Shown in pieces: positions 19,309-28,668 of a DNA stretch of 64,000 nt (its first letter is position 1; each line of letters starts with the position of its first letter). The notes under the pieces are model-generated. The model was not told the origin of the DNA and ran no database searches. It worked only from the letters and a program-made list of their open reading frames with translations. Source of the DNA: Vibrio sp. UCD-FRSSP16_30 (GTDB taxonomy: Bacteria; Pseudomonadota; Gammaproteobacteria; Enterobacterales; Vibrionaceae); assembly GCF_001676025.1 (NCBI RefSeq), contig NZ_LZFW01000001.1, positions 186,001 to 250,000 of the forward strand, read 5' to 3'. The translations under genes and the position numbers were made by a program.

Positions 19309-19344
19309 ATTATTGAAAATCGAATTTATCAATTAGCGACTTAT

Positions 19345-21135
19345 TTAAAGTTTAAGCGGAATAATGGTTACCAATTCACCGGCTTCTACTTTTGCATATA
19401 AAGGATCAATTTCTATTAAGCAGTTTGCCTCGCTCATGGATCGCAAAATTCCTGAGCCTTGTTTTCCTGTGGATGAAACCACCAACTGACCTTGCTCATT
19501 GAGCTGATAGATACCGCGAGTAAACTCGGTTCGGCCATGACGAGAGCGCAGAGATTCACTGGCAATTGCGCGAAGCTTGGTTGGTTTCCAATGGGCTTCA
19601 CCTTGCATTTTGTGAATGGCGGGCTCAACAAAATTAATGAATGAAACCATAGTCGCTACAGGATTACCGGGTAGACCAAAAAAGGGTGTATTGCCAATAG
19701 TGCCAAAGGCCAGAGGGCGACCGGGACGCATGTTAATACGCCAAAAATCGATGTTCCCTTTTTGCTCAAGCACATCTTTAATGTAATCCGCATCGCCAAC
19801 AGAAACGCCGCCAGTGGTTAACACTAAGTCCGCGGTTTTTGCTGCCTCAGAAATAGCTTGTTCAATGATATGATGATCATCTTCCAAGATGCCTAAATCG
19901 ATAATTTCGCAATTAAGTGGACTTAACAGCCCCATTAATGCGTAGCGATTAGAGTCAAAAATACAGTTTTCTTGTAGCGGTTGGCTTGGGTGCTGCACCT
20001 CATCACCAGTTGAAAAAATAGCGACTTTAAGTTTGCGTTTAACTAGGCAATCGTTAATCCCAAGAGAGGCGATCATGCCCATTTCAGCTGCGCCAATTTT
20101 GCTGCCTGCATTAAAGACGTTTTGTCCAATCGCGAGATCTTCTCCTGCCGCTCGTACATTTTGTCCTGCGGTAATGGCTGCGCCATTGAAAGTGACAAAC
20201 TCTTTGTCGCCATCACTTAACGTAGCGGATTGCTCTCGCATTATCACCGTCGCGCCGTTGCTAGTATCAGTGTTAGGCACCGGTGCGCCAGTCATGATTT
20301 TAACCGCTTCACCGGCTTTTAGCGGATGCGGGTAACTTTGACCTGCCATCACTTCGGCAACCAGTTCAAATTTATCTAGCGCAACGTCTTCATCACGAAT
20401 CGCGTAGCCATCCATTGCCGAGTTGGTATGCTGAGGCACATTAATACTCGAAACGATGTCTTTGGCCAGAATATAATGAAGGCTGTGATCCACTTGCACA
20501 GTGCTGTTACCTTCGATCTCTGTTACTGAGCTGAGAATACGCTCAATGCCTTGCTCTACTGATAGAAAAGCAGGAGAGAGGGCATCGCAACAAGCGGCTG
20601 CGCTGTCGGTTTTCTCAGTTGGTTTATGCAATGTTTCATCAATGATGAATTGGCTAATACTGTCTAAATCATTAATGTTGAATGTCGGCAGTGCGCAGGT
20701 GAAATCAATATCACTGGCAACGGCAACGATATTGTTATCTGTTGGGTGCATCCAAGGATTGTGCAGTTCTTGACGGCGCAGCTCAATTTTAGGAAATGAT
20801 TGGCTTTTAAAGCCTTCGATTAAAATAAGATCAAGTTGCTGGTGGTCAAACTTCATCAGTAAATCATGAAATGTCGCTTCTTCATCTGCGGTTTCGGTGA
20901 TCATGGCATTTCGGTAACGTGAACTGATGAACATTTGCGTAGCGCCGGCTTTACGCAAGCGATAGCTGTCTTTGCCCGACTGATCAATATCAAAGTTGTG
21001 GTGAGCGTGTTTTAGCACACCTAACCGTAAACCCGCATCTGTCAATTTAGGTATGAGTTTTTCAAGAAGGGTGGTTTTACCTGTACCACTAAAAGCGGCA
21101 AAACCCAAAATTGGGGTATTACAAATTGTTTTCAT
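19345..21135 (-). CDS. MobB-MoeA fusion: MGD adaptor plus molybdopterin molybdotransferase
   Basis: 596-residue bifunctional protein. Residues 1 to about 170 are MobB, a GTP-binding partner of MobA, with the P-loop G-T-G-K-T-T at ~18-23. Residues about 190-596 are MoeA, which inserts molybdate (or tungstate) into adenylylated molybdopterin, with D-G-Y-A, T-G-G-V-S-V-G-D-A-D and G-L-P-G-N-P-V-A. In E. coli these are separate genes. The start codon lies 3 bp after the mobA stop, last in a leftward fdhD-tupABC-mobA-mobB/moeA operon. No second moeA is in the window. Confidence 0.94.
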   Translation of the reverse strand: MKTICNTPILGFAAFSGTGKTTLLEKLIPKLTDAGLRLGVLKHAHHNFDIDQSGKDSYRLRKAGATQMFISSRYRNAMITETADEEATFHDLLMKFDHQQLDLILIEGFKSQSFPKIELRRQELHNPWMHPTDNNIVAVASDIDFTCALPTFNINDLDSISQFIIDETLHKPTEKTDSAAACCDALSPAFLSVEQGIERILSSVTEIEGNSTVQVDHSLHYILAKDIVSSINVPQHTNSAMDGYAIRDEDVALDKFELVAEVMAGQSYPHPLKAGEAVKIMTGAPVPNTDTSNGATVIMREQSATLSDGDKEFVTFNGAAITAGQNVRAAGEDLAIGQNVFNAGSKIGAAEMGMIASLGINDCLVKRKLKVAIFSTGDEVQHPSQPLQENCIFDSNRYALMGLLSPLNCEIIDLGILEDDHHIIEQAISEAAKTADLVLTTGGVSVGDADYIKDVLEQKGNIDFWRINMRPGRPLAFGTIGNTPFFGLPGNPVATMVSFINFVEPAIHKMQGEAHWKPTKLRAIASESLRSRHGRTEFTRGIYQLNEQGQLVVSSTGKQGSGILRSMSEANCLIEIDPLYAKVEAGELVTIIPLKL

Positions 21136-21138
21136 AGG

Positions 21139-21708
21139 CTACTTCTTAAACTTTTGTAATTCTTGTTGAGAGTTAAGGTTGACGAAGCTGTCTTTGATGT
21201 CACTAAAGTCAATTTGGCGTGTATTGCAGCGATCGTAAAACAAAATAATTTTTCGTTCACCGTCATCAAGAAATTGCTGTAATCGCTCAAGCACAGTGCG
21301 GCGAAAAACGGTAAATACAGGCTGAACATAATCACCATCATGAGCGACTAATATTTCATCATCATCGCTGATTTGCTGCTGCATACGTTCAATCAACTTA
21401 GGGGATATTTGCGGGCAATCGCAGGGTACAAACCCCACCCATTCGCTATCTACATGAGTAAGCCCGGCGTGAATGCCGCCCATAGGGCCAACAAACCCCT
21501 GATAGTGATCTGAAAACACAGGGGCGTATTGTTGATAGCGCTGTTGTGAACGGTTGGCATTAATGTAAATAGAATCTGTGCCTGTCTTCAACGCCTCAAG
21601 AACGTATTCGATAAGCGGCTTATCGTTAAGCTCTACCAATCCTTTATCTTGCCCTTGCATACGGGTTGCTTGGCCTCCGGCAAGGACAACCCAGCTGATT
21701 GAATTCAT
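21139..21708 (-). CDS. mobA: Molybdenum cofactor guanylyltransferase
   Basis: Attaches GMP to Mo-molybdopterin to form the guanine-dinucleotide cofactor that formate dehydrogenases of the DMSO-reductase family need. The N-terminal nucleotide-binding motif [15 protein letters not shown] is complete, and P-C-D-C-P marks the metal and nucleotide site. 189 aa, close to E. coli MobA (194). It begins one base past the end of tupC and runs straight into the MobB-MoeA gene. Confidence 0.94.
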   Translation of the reverse strand: MNSISWVVLAGGQATRMQGQDKGLVELNDKPLIEYVLEALKTGTDSIYINANRSQQRYQQYAPVFSDHYQGFVGPMGGIHAGLTHVDSEWVGFVPCDCPQISPKLIERMQQQISDDDEILVAHDGDYVQPVFTVFRRTVLERLQQFLDDGERKIILFYDRCNTRQIDFSDIKDSFVNLNSQQELQKFKK

Positions 21709-21709
21709 G

Positions 21710-22432
21710 TTAGTTCCCTAATTTATTATGCGTAAAAGGTTCGATATTTTTTAATTTATCATCGATCACTCTAAGGTGAGGTGTGACGGTAATGCCTTGA
21801 TTTTCGATTGTCCATTGCGTGTCACATAAACCCGTTAATCCGTTTTGTTGATGACTGGTAATGATAATACTGGCCCCTCTATCTAATAGATCTTTGGCGA
21901 GTGTGATGATCCCTTGCGTGGACTCAAGATCCAGTGATGCGCTTGGCTCATCCATCAGTAATATGGAAGGATTGACTATCCACGCTCGCGCCATGGCCAG
22001 TCTTTGTTTTTCCCCTCCAGAGAGCACCGAACAGTGCTCATCGGCCAGTGATTCAAGCCCAACTAATCGCAGAGCATTGATTGCTCGCGCTCGGCTATTC
22101 AGGCCTTTTTGAGCGGAAAAAGGCAGTGCATAACGAATGTTATCTAACAAGCTTGCATCAAACATATAAGGGGATTGATGTAAGTAGACCACATCCCGAA
22201 AAAGCCTACGCTGAAACAGGCGGCGAAAGGTGGAAATTTCAAAGTCATTGATGGTGCCACCACTGGGTGTGGTGAGTCCGGCGAGTATTTTTAGCAGCGT
22301 GGTTTTGCCCACGCCGTTTTGACCTTTTAGATAGATAGCGTCATTAGGACCGATTTGCAGGTGAGGGATATGGAACAAGACCCGGTCGTCATAACGTTTT
22401 GATAAATCTCGAGCTCTTAATTGTATAGTCAT
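21710..22432 (-). CDS. tupC: Tungstate ABC transporter ATP-binding protein
   Basis: ATPase of a TupABC importer, 240 aa. It has Walker [10 protein letters not shown], the signature L-S-G-G-E-K-Q-R and Walker B I-L-L-M-D-E-P-S. The substrate call comes from the binding protein two genes upstream. A ModC-like regulatory molybdate-binding domain is absent, as expected for TupC. It sits 12 bp after tupB and 1 bp before mobA. Confidence 0.9.
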   Translation of the reverse strand: MTIQLRARDLSKRYDDRVLFHIPHLQIGPNDAIYLKGQNGVGKTTLLKILAGLTTPSGGTINDFEISTFRRLFQRRLFRDVVYLHQSPYMFDASLLDNIRYALPFSAQKGLNSRARAINALRLVGLESLADEHCSVLSGGEKQRLAMARAWIVNPSILLMDEPSASLDLESTQGIITLAKDLLDRGASIIITSHQQNGLTGLCDTQWTIENQGITVTPHLRVIDDKLKNIEPFTHNKLGN

Positions 22433-22444
22433 TGATTCTCGTCT

Positions 22445-23143
22445 CTAAACTCGTAGATGACTTTGGCCACGTAAAGCGGTTAAGACAAAATTCAGTAGCA
22501 ATGCTAGTAACAATAGTACGATTCCTAATGCCACGCCTTGGGAAAATGCGCCGCGTTGGCTCTCAAGTGCAATCGCCGTAGGAATGTTACGTGTATGACT
22601 CAGTATATTTCCTCCCACCATCATAGAACAGCCAACTTCTGTGACAATTCGTGAAAATGCAGTGACGATTGCGGCAATCAAGGCAAAGCGGGTTTCCCAC
22701 ATTAACGCTTTGAAAATTTGCGGGTAAGACTTGCCTAAAGTAATTGAGGTTTCAACATTGCGCATATCGACACTTTGAAAGCCCGCTTGCAACATGGAGA
22801 TCAAAATCGGCATGGCAATTAAGATTTGCCCCAAAATCATGGCTTTTTGGGTAAATAGCCACTGCCAATCGCCTAATGGCCCTGAGCGTGACAATGTCAT
22901 ATACAGCAAAAGACCAATCACAACCGTGGGCACAGCTTGCAGTGTGTTAATGATGGAGGTGAGAAAATAACGCCCCGGAAAGGGCACATAAGCCAGCAGT
23001 AAGGCGCAGGCGATAGCAGGTAACAAAGACAAAACTAAGGCAAGTAATGACACGCTAAAGGAGATAGACACTATCTTCCATAGCGCGGGGTCAAAACTTA
23101 GAAGCAGCTTAACTGCTTCTATGCTGGTATCACCAATATTCAT
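22445..23143 (-). CDS. tupB: Tungstate ABC transporter permease
   Basis: 232-residue inner-membrane permease with about five to six hydrophobic segments and the cytoplasmic EAA-like loop (E-T-S-I-T-L-G-K-S). It forms the channel of the TupABC importer. Its start shares a base with the tupA stop, indicating coupled translation. Confidence 0.9.
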   Translation of the reverse strand: MNIGDTSIEAVKLLLSFDPALWKIVSISFSVSLLALVLSLLPAIACALLLAYVPFPGRYFLTSIINTLQAVPTVVIGLLLYMTLSRSGPLGDWQWLFTQKAMILGQILIAMPILISMLQAGFQSVDMRNVETSITLGKSYPQIFKALMWETRFALIAAIVTAFSRIVTEVGCSMMVGGNILSHTRNIPTAIALESQRGAFSQGVALGIVLLLLALLLNFVLTALRGQSHLRV

Positions 23144-24000
23144 TAGTTAGACGTTTTAGCGTCAGCGGTGAATAGTTTTTGTCCTTTCACCTGAAATTGG
23201 TTAATTAGAGTTTGCGCTCGCTCACCGATGATCCATTGGCTGAGTGCTTTCGCGCCTTCAACATTTAGCCCTTCATAACGTGCTGGGTTCACGCGAATAA
23301 TTTGGTAGCGATTGAAAAAAGCCGGATCGCCTTGTAACCAAATGGCAAGGTCGAGTTTTTCTTGGTAAGCAAGCCATGTTCCGCGGTCGGTTAGAGTATA
23401 ACCTTGCAGTTCAGAGCTCATATTCAGCGTTGGGCCCATGCCTTGACCAATAGAGCGATAGTTTGACCAGTTATGGCTAACGTTGGCAGATTGCCACAAA
23501 GAAAGTTCTTTCTTGTGAGTACCTGAGTCGTCACCCCTAGAAATGAACGTAGACTGACTTTTGGCTATTTTAGTTAAGCCTTGAACAGCATTATCGTCGT
23601 TGCTGAGTTTTGCCGGGTTATTTTTGGGGCCAACAATAATGAAATCGTTATACATAACCGAATGTGGATCGATACCAAACTGAGCATCTAAGAAGGCTTT
23701 CTCCGCTTTTGGTGAGTGAGTCAGTACAATATCAACATCGCCCATCTCGCCCATTTTAAGTGCTTTACCGGAGCCTGTGACTAATAACTGTACTTCATAA
23801 CCGGTGTCTTTTTTAAACTCAGGAAGCAGGTAATCTAATAAACCAGAGTGATAGGTACTGGTTGTGGTGGCCATTTTTAGTGTTTTAGAGTCGGCGTGCG
23901 CAGGCACCGCAACCCCTAAAGCCAAAAGGAAAGCGCAAGCCATTGTCAGTAGTGAGCTAGAACGTGCGCTGTAAGTGCGCTTTAAGAAGGCAGGAAACAT
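23143..24000 (-). CDS. tupA: Periplasmic tungstate-binding protein
   Basis: 285 aa with a signal peptide (about residues 1-37, cleavage near A-H-A). It contains the T-T-T-S motif (45-48) followed by S-G-L-L-D-Y-L-L-P, a hallmark of TupA oxyanion-binding proteins and distinct from ModA. TupA proteins bind tungstate, often far better than molybdate (established for characterised members). Placement beside formate dehydrogenase genes suggests the enzyme can be loaded with tungsten. It starts 2 bp after fdhD ends. Confidence 0.9.
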   Translation of the reverse strand: MFPAFLKRTYSARSSSLLTMACAFLLALGVAVPAHADSKTLKMATTTSTYHSGLLDYLLPEFKKDTGYEVQLLVTGSGKALKMGEMGDVDIVLTHSPKAEKAFLDAQFGIDPHSVMYNDFIIVGPKNNPAKLSNDDNAVQGLTKIAKSQSTFISRGDDSGTHKKELSLWQSANVSHNWSNYRSIGQGMGPTLNMSSELQGYTLTDRGTWLAYQEKLDLAIWLQGDPAFFNRYQIIRVNPARYEGLNVEGAKALSQWIIGERAQTLINQFQVKGQKLFTADAKTSN

Positions 24001-24002
24001 GA

Positions 24003-24875
24003 TTATTTGTCCTTTTTGTTTGTGTGATGAGTCTTATGATGAGCATCGCTCTCGGAAGGCTTACCATCGAATTCAATCTTATCCATTCCGTGATAAACCT
24101 GAAAACGAAGTCCTTTAGCACGAGCAATAATGGTTATGCCAAATTGTTGCGCCAGTTCTAAGCCCATTTGTGTCACCCCAGAGCGAGATAGCAGGGTAGG
24201 GATTCCCATCTGCGCGACTTTGATCACCATCTCAGAGGTCAATCGCCCTGTGGTATAAAAGATTTTGTCTTTGCCTGTATCTTGCTTGAGCCACATTTCG
24301 CCGGCCAGCGTATCAACCGCATTATGGCGTCCAACATCTTCGACAAAAGAAACTACTTCTCCTTCGCGACAAATAGCGCAGCCATGCACCGCGCCAGCTT
24401 TTTTGTAAGTATCGTTATAGTGGGTCAGTGCCATTAAGGTTGAATATAGGCCACTTTGTTTGATGCGGGTTTGCGGAACTTGGTAATCCTGCAAGCTCTT
24501 CATGACGTTGCCGTACATAGTGCCTTGGCCACAACCTGATGTGACGGTCTTCTTTTTTAAGGCTTTTTCAAGGAAGTCGGTATTTTCTTTGGTGACCACT
24601 GCCACACTGTTGGTCTCCCAATCTATGAACACCGAATCAAGTTGGGTAGGGTCTGTTAAGAAACTTTGGTTTTTTAAATAGCCAAGAACTAACGAGCTAG
24701 GGTGAGAGCCTAGGGTCATTAAGGTGACGATCTCTTGCCAATTGAGCAACACAGTCAATGGACATTCACAGGCGATATCTTTTTGTAGCGGTTCACCGTA
24801 CTCATCAAAAACGGTCACTGTTTGAGTTTGGGAAGGCGGTTGACCAACCGTAATGATGTTGGGAGCTTGAGGCAT
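24003..24875 (-). CDS. fdhD: Formate dehydrogenase accessory sulfurtransferase
   Basis: FdhD passes sulfur from IscS to the Mo/W-bisMGD cofactor before it enters formate dehydrogenase. I chose the ATG at 24875 (290 aa), preceded by AAGGA. A longer frame to 24959 would add 28 hydrophobic residues across the regulatory repeat and has no ribosome-binding site. The conserved loop reads S-G-C-G-Q-G with Cys115. The second Cys of the E. coli C-x-x-C pair is replaced by Gly, leaving only the essential first Cys. Downstream conserved blocks V-G-R-H-N-A-V-D and T-T-G-R-L-T-S-E-M are intact. First gene of the leftward operon. Confidence 0.94.
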   Translation of the reverse strand: MPQAPNIITVGQPPSQTQTVTVFDEYGEPLQKDIACECPLTVLLNWQEIVTLMTLGSHPSSLVLGYLKNQSFLTDPTQLDSVFIDWETNSVAVVTKENTDFLEKALKKKTVTSGCGQGTMYGNVMKSLQDYQVPQTRIKQSGLYSTLMALTHYNDTYKKAGAVHGCAICREGEVVSFVEDVGRHNAVDTLAGEMWLKQDTGKDKIFYTTGRLTSEMVIKVAQMGIPTLLSRSGVTQMGLELAQQFGITIIARAKGLRFQVYHGMDKIEFDGKPSESDAHHKTHHTNKKDK

Positions 24876-24902
24876 CGAATTATCCTTTTCTATACTAAAG
24901 CA

Positions 24903-24943
24903 GTCTATTGCAATACATAAAAGGCAATAGACAAAAGCAATAG
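24903..24943. promoter_or_regulatory. Inverted repeat between the divergent formate dehydrogenase arms
   Basis: GTCTATTGC (24903-24911) is perfectly inverted as GCAATAGAC (24924-24932), 12 bp apart. A third half-copy GCAATAG lies at 24937-24943, 13 bp from the second. It sits 28-68 bp upstream of fdhD and about 77-117 bp upstream of the DUF3305 gene, the right place for a shared operator. It does not match the FNR, NarP or E. coli ModE consensus as I know them. The binding protein is unknown. Confidence 0.5.
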
Positions 24944-25019
24944 TAACGGGTTTCACCAAAGTTGACGTGATCTAGGTAGAACTGTCGAAATAATAATAAG
25001 TTAGATTAACGAGGTACTA

Positions 25020-25445
25020 ATGAAAACGGAAGATAATTGGCCAATTGGATGTCAGATTATTCTACATGAAACACAAAAATCTAAATGGCAAACCTATCAG
25101 TGGTTAATTGAGCAGGTATTTTTAGACCCTTCTAATGACGATTCAAGCACCAAAGCTGAGATACAGCTGTTTAGAGATGAGCGCACCGACTACCGCTTTA
25201 ACCTTAGTTCTGACAATCCCAAGTTGTTCATCGTGCTGGAAAACACCATTGAAGAATTGAGCCTAGTCAGTGCGACAGTTTCACAAAGTGTCGCGGGCAG
25301 TTTTTTAGATGGTGATTATTTGGTGTTGTCGGTCGATTTGCCTTTAGCGGTGCAAATTTGGATGGAAGCGTATTTAGCCCGACATGGCGAACTGATTGAA
25401 CATAAACGTAAAAAACGCAAAGGTGCAGGGCGTGCTAGTCAGTAA
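25020..25445 (+). CDS. DUF3305 family protein of formate dehydrogenase loci
   Basis: 141 aa, soluble. The pattern F-R-D-E-R-T-D-Y-R-F-N-L-S and the basic C-terminal tail (K-R-K-K-R-K) match DUF3305, a family found almost only beside formate dehydrogenase genes of this type. Its function is unknown; an assembly or maturation role is the usual guess. First gene of the rightward arm, with its start about 145 bp from that of fdhD. Confidence 0.85.
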   Translation: MKTEDNWPIGCQIILHETQKSKWQTYQWLIEQVFLDPSNDDSSTKAEIQLFRDERTDYRFNLSSDNPKLFIVLENTIEELSLVSATVSQSVAGSFLDGDYLVLSVDLPLAVQIWMEAYLARHGELIEHKRKKRKGAGRASQ

Positions 25446-25487
25446 CTTCTCAATTAATGCGTTAATAACTAAAGGTGAGGAAGGGCA

Positions 25488-26156
25488 ATGAGTCGCGGAT
25501 TATTTGAACGCTTATTACATAAACACTCTGCACCGGTTGAACATGAAGAGACGCAACCGAGTCCGGTTGTAGACAATCCTGATGCACTTATTGAGCAAGC
25601 TTCGACCGATAGTATTGATGATAAGCAAAATCATGCTGTTGATGGTGTGATTACTGCTGAACCTGATGCTCTTGATTCTGATCTAGTCGACTCTGATGTT
25701 ACGCAAATGGACGAAATTGAAGAGATCAGTGAAGAGCAGAAACAAGGTAATGCCATGTCGGCTTTGCTGGCTTCAAATAGCGCACCAGAGCTGAAAAAAA
25801 GAGCATTAAGAAGTTTGTTTTTTAGTGGGCAGTTTAGTGAAGTGGATGAGCTCAATGATTACCATCAAGATTTTAGTCAGATTAAACCCTTATCGGCTGA
25901 TGTTGTGAGCAAGCTTCGCCATTGGACTCAAGATAAAGTCGAAGAGATTTCTGAGTCTGAGCTAAGTGCCGATTCACAGGCAAATATTGTCGATAATAGT
26001 GACCTGCAACAGCAATCACATAGTGCTATTTCTGATGGGGATGATAATGAGAATCGATCCCCTGAGTGTGAGGGGGAATTGCCTAGTCAATTCAACGAAG
26101 AAGGTCAAGAAGTAAGTGAGCAAAAATCATGCAGATCGGATGAGCAGTCTGATTAA
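25488..26156 (+). CDS. DUF3306 family protein
   Basis: 222 aa, very acidic, with low-complexity Asp/Glu/Ser stretches. The conserved core (about 95-140) contains L-K-K-R-A-L-R-S-L-F-F-S-G-Q-F and D-E-L-N-D-Y, matching DUF3306, and is flanked by variable disordered regions. It always travels with DUF3305 at formate dehydrogenase loci (family knowledge). No enzymatic motif is visible. Start at 25488 with GAGGAAGGG upstream. Confidence 0.85.
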   Translation: MSRGLFERLLHKHSAPVEHEETQPSPVVDNPDALIEQASTDSIDDKQNHAVDGVITAEPDALDSDLVDSDVTQMDEIEEISEEQKQGNAMSALLASNSAPELKKRALRSLFFSGQFSEVDELNDYHQDFSQIKPLSADVVSKLRHWTQDKVEEISESELSADSQANIVDNSDLQQQSHSAISDGDDNENRSPECEGELPSQFNEEGQEVSEQKSCRSDEQSD

Positions 26157-26374
26157 TATGGCTGCAAAATTTAAAATAAAAATGCCTATAAAATCACATA
26201 CTTAACAATTTTATATGTTTAATGCCTCAAAAATCCTATGGGATTAACCTCGTTACGTCAAAAATCTGTAATCCTTAACAAAACGATGCACTTATTTAAG
26301 TCGTACTTATATACAAAAAGCTGAAACAGCCACCTGTATATTTTTATGCTTATACATCAAAACATAGGATTCGA

Positions 26375-28045
26375 ATGCTAAAGGAATTTTTGGCCCAATC
26401 TTCGTCAAATAATGGCCAAGCGCGTCACTACGCTTTTAACAACACCGTAGAGTTATCAAACTTAATTCCACCAACGGTGAGTTATGAAAGCCAAGGGGCG
26501 TTGTTGGTCATTGCAGACAAGCAAAATCTCGATACGCTTAAACAGCAATTCTCTTCATTACCTTCAGTGACTTTTGTTACACCTATCGGTACTCAAACTA
26601 CTGGCGATCTTAAGCCGTATTTTTTCGCTTCTGCGGAGCTCACTGGGTATCTGGGACGCTTTAGTTTAACGATTTCACAACAAGACTCGCTATTGCCAAT
26701 TGACCTTGCGCAAATTGCCATTGGCCAGAGCCATTTTGATATGGTGTTGGATCTTGGCGCTGAGTCTCTGATGGATACTGAAGTGCCTGCGGTCGGTTAT
26801 TTTCCTGTTGGGCGAGGGTATCCCAAGCTAGAAGATGCAACCGAAGAGATTCAATCGCTGATTGGCACCTTTGATAAACCTAAATTCTTTCGTTTAGATA
26901 CCGATAAGTGCGCGCACAGCTCTCGCGGCGTAAAAGGTTGTGAACGTTGTGTCTTGTCTTGTCCTGCTGGCGCACTCTCTAGTGAAGGGCGCGATGAGAC
27001 CGGCTACAAAATTGAAATTAATCCTTATCTTTGTCAGGGCGTGGGAACGTGCGCCACTTCGTGTCCTACTGGCGCTATCGAATATGCGTTGCCATACCCA
27101 AATGAAACTCAAGCCTACATTGAGCGCACCTTGCAAAACTATCATCAGCAAGGCGGTGAAAACCCAATTATTTTGTTTTGCAGTGAAGAGCATGAAACAT
27201 ACAACTTAATGGCGCTTCGAGTATTGCCTGACAATGTTATTCCGATTGTGGTCAATGAGCTTCCTTCGGTTGGTATTGATACTTGGTTTTCTGCATTAAC
27301 CAATGGCGCATCACAGGTGTTGTTTGCCGCTAGTCGCCGAATGCCAGCCACTATCATTCGAGTATTAAACGAAGAAGTGAGCGTTGCTCAAACGCTATTA
27401 CACCAACTTGGTATTAACGCAGCCAGTATCGATATTTTGTATCTCGAAGATCTTCGTAGCGCTAAACCCAACCTTATCGAACAGCCAAACTCATTAATGT
27501 TAGGTGAGCTAGAAGGGGATAAAAGAGCCCGTTTATTTCAGTCTTTAGATGCACTAGCCGAAGCTTACCCTATCATGCAACCGCAAATGGCCCTGCCGAG
27601 CAATGCGCCTTACGGCACTGTAGATTGTGATACAGACAAGTGTACGTTATGCATGGCTTGTGTGGCGGTCTGTCCGACGATGGCACTGCATAATGAAGGT
27701 CAGTTGCCAATGCTTAGCTTTATTGAGCAAGACTGCGTTCAATGTGGCTTATGTGAGGGGGCATGTCCCGAGGATGCGCTTAACTTAACCCCAAGAATGA
27801 ACTGGGATCAGCAAGCACGCCAGAGTGCTTTGACCATCAATAAAGATGAACCTGCTTTATGTCTATCTTGTCAAAAACCATTCGCGCCGAAATCGATGAT
27901 TAGCATGCTACAAACCAAATTAAAGGATCACAGTCATTTTAATAATGAGGTGGCGATTCGCCGAATTGCGATGTGCGAAGACTGTCGCGTTGTAGATATT
28001 TACGACGAAATGGCGAAAGATCCTACAAAACAGCTAAAATATTAA
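26375..28045 (+). CDS. Polyferredoxin-like 4Fe-4S protein of the formate dehydrogenase locus
   Basis: 556-residue cytoplasmic iron-sulfur protein. One pair of ferredoxin-type motifs lies near 185-235 (C-E-R-C-V-L-S-C-P and C-x-x-x-G-T-C-A-T-S-C-P), a second pair near 420-475 (C-T-L-C-M-A-C-V-A-V-C-P and C-V-Q-C-G-L-C-E-G-A-C-P). A further C-x-x-C site near 500 and a C-terminal C-E-D-C complete it. At least four [4Fe-4S] clusters are expected. It is conserved beside fdhABC in Vibrio and Shewanella-type loci, where it may carry electrons or take part in maturation; its precise role is not known to me. It follows a 218-bp leader and probably has its own promoter. Confidence 0.88.
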   Translation: MLKEFLAQSSSNNGQARHYAFNNTVELSNLIPPTVSYESQGALLVIADKQNLDTLKQQFSSLPSVTFVTPIGTQTTGDLKPYFFASAELTGYLGRFSLTISQQDSLLPIDLAQIAIGQSHFDMVLDLGAESLMDTEVPAVGYFPVGRGYPKLEDATEEIQSLIGTFDKPKFFRLDTDKCAHSSRGVKGCERCVLSCPAGALSSEGRDETGYKIEINPYLCQGVGTCATSCPTGAIEYALPYPNETQAYIERTLQNYHQQGGENPIILFCSEEHETYNLMALRVLPDNVIPIVVNELPSVGIDTWFSALTNGASQVLFAASRRMPATIIRVLNEEVSVAQTLLHQLGINAASIDILYLEDLRSAKPNLIEQPNSLMLGELEGDKRARLFQSLDALAEAYPIMQPQMALPSNAPYGTVDCDTDKCTLCMACVAVCPTMALHNEGQLPMLSFIEQDCVQCGLCEGACPEDALNLTPRMNWDQQARQSALTINKDEPALCLSCQKPFAPKSMISMLQTKLKDHSHFNNEVAIRRIAMCEDCRVVDIYDEMAKDPTKQLKY

Positions 28046-28053
28046 GGTTGAGC

Positions 28054-28653
28054 ATGAATAACGACGTACAACAATCACCGCGCGCCGACATCTATTTGCT
28101 GTTAGCGACGCTGTTTAGGCAAGCGCCGAACGATACATTAATACAGTGGTTGAGCGAGCTAGACACACAAGACAAAACCAGTGCCATGAGCGCGGATTGG
28201 CAAGCACTTAGTGACGCGGCAAAGAGCGGTCAACTTGAAGTGTTAGCCGCTGAATATCAAGACCTTTTTATTGGCATAGGGCGCGGAGAAGTCGTGCCTT
28301 TTGCTTCTTGGCATAGAAGCGGTGCATTGATGGAAAAACCATTGATTGAGCTGCGCCAAGATCTTGATGCGTTAGGCTTTGAGCGCAATGAAAGTGTGAA
28401 AGAACCAGAAGACCATATTGCTGCTTTGTGTGAGGTGATGGCGATGCTGATTGAAGACGGTTCTCATCAGCAAGGAGTGTTTTTTCAGCGCCATATTGAA
28501 AGTTGGTACAAAGATTTAGTGAAACAAATTCAGCAAGCAAACAGTGCTGATTTTTATCGGGTTGTCGCTAGCCTGCTGGTTTCCTTTATGGAACTTGAGG
28601 CCGTAGCGTTGAGCGAGCAAGCGATTGCAGTTCGTTCTAGTGAGTTGGATTAG
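28054..28653 (+). CDS. TorD/DmsD-family molybdoenzyme chaperone
   Basis: 199 aa, all-helical TorD-like protein. Such chaperones bind the Tat signal of a molybdoenzyme and hold it until its cofactor is in place. The family block E-x-x-P-E-D-H-I-A is present (E-P-E-D-H-I-A-A-L, around 113). I chose the ATG at 28054, 8 bp past the polyferredoxin stop with GGTTGAG upstream; a longer frame overlaps the previous gene. Its client is presumably FdhA two genes on. Confidence 0.87.
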   Translation: MNNDVQQSPRADIYLLLATLFRQAPNDTLIQWLSELDTQDKTSAMSADWQALSDAAKSGQLEVLAAEYQDLFIGIGRGEVVPFASWHRSGALMEKPLIELRQDLDALGFERNESVKEPEDHIAALCEVMAMLIEDGSHQQGVFFQRHIESWYKDLVKQIQQANSADFYRVVASLLVSFMELEAVALSEQAIAVRSSELD

Positions 28654-28668
28654 GTAAAGGATGGAGTC

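Noticed and set aside
19309..19344. Molybdenum-cofactor riboswitch near the Moco genes
   Set aside because: The short gaps around mobA and moeA leave no room for one and the genes are tightly coupled.
24003..24959. Longer FdhD start at 24959
   Set aside because: Adds a hydrophobic stretch not found in FdhD and overlaps the inverted repeat; the ATG at 24875 has an AAGGA box.
26157..26374. NarP heptamers or FNR site upstream of the polyferredoxin gene
   Set aside because: Only isolated TACTTAT-like words; no paired or spaced arrangement.
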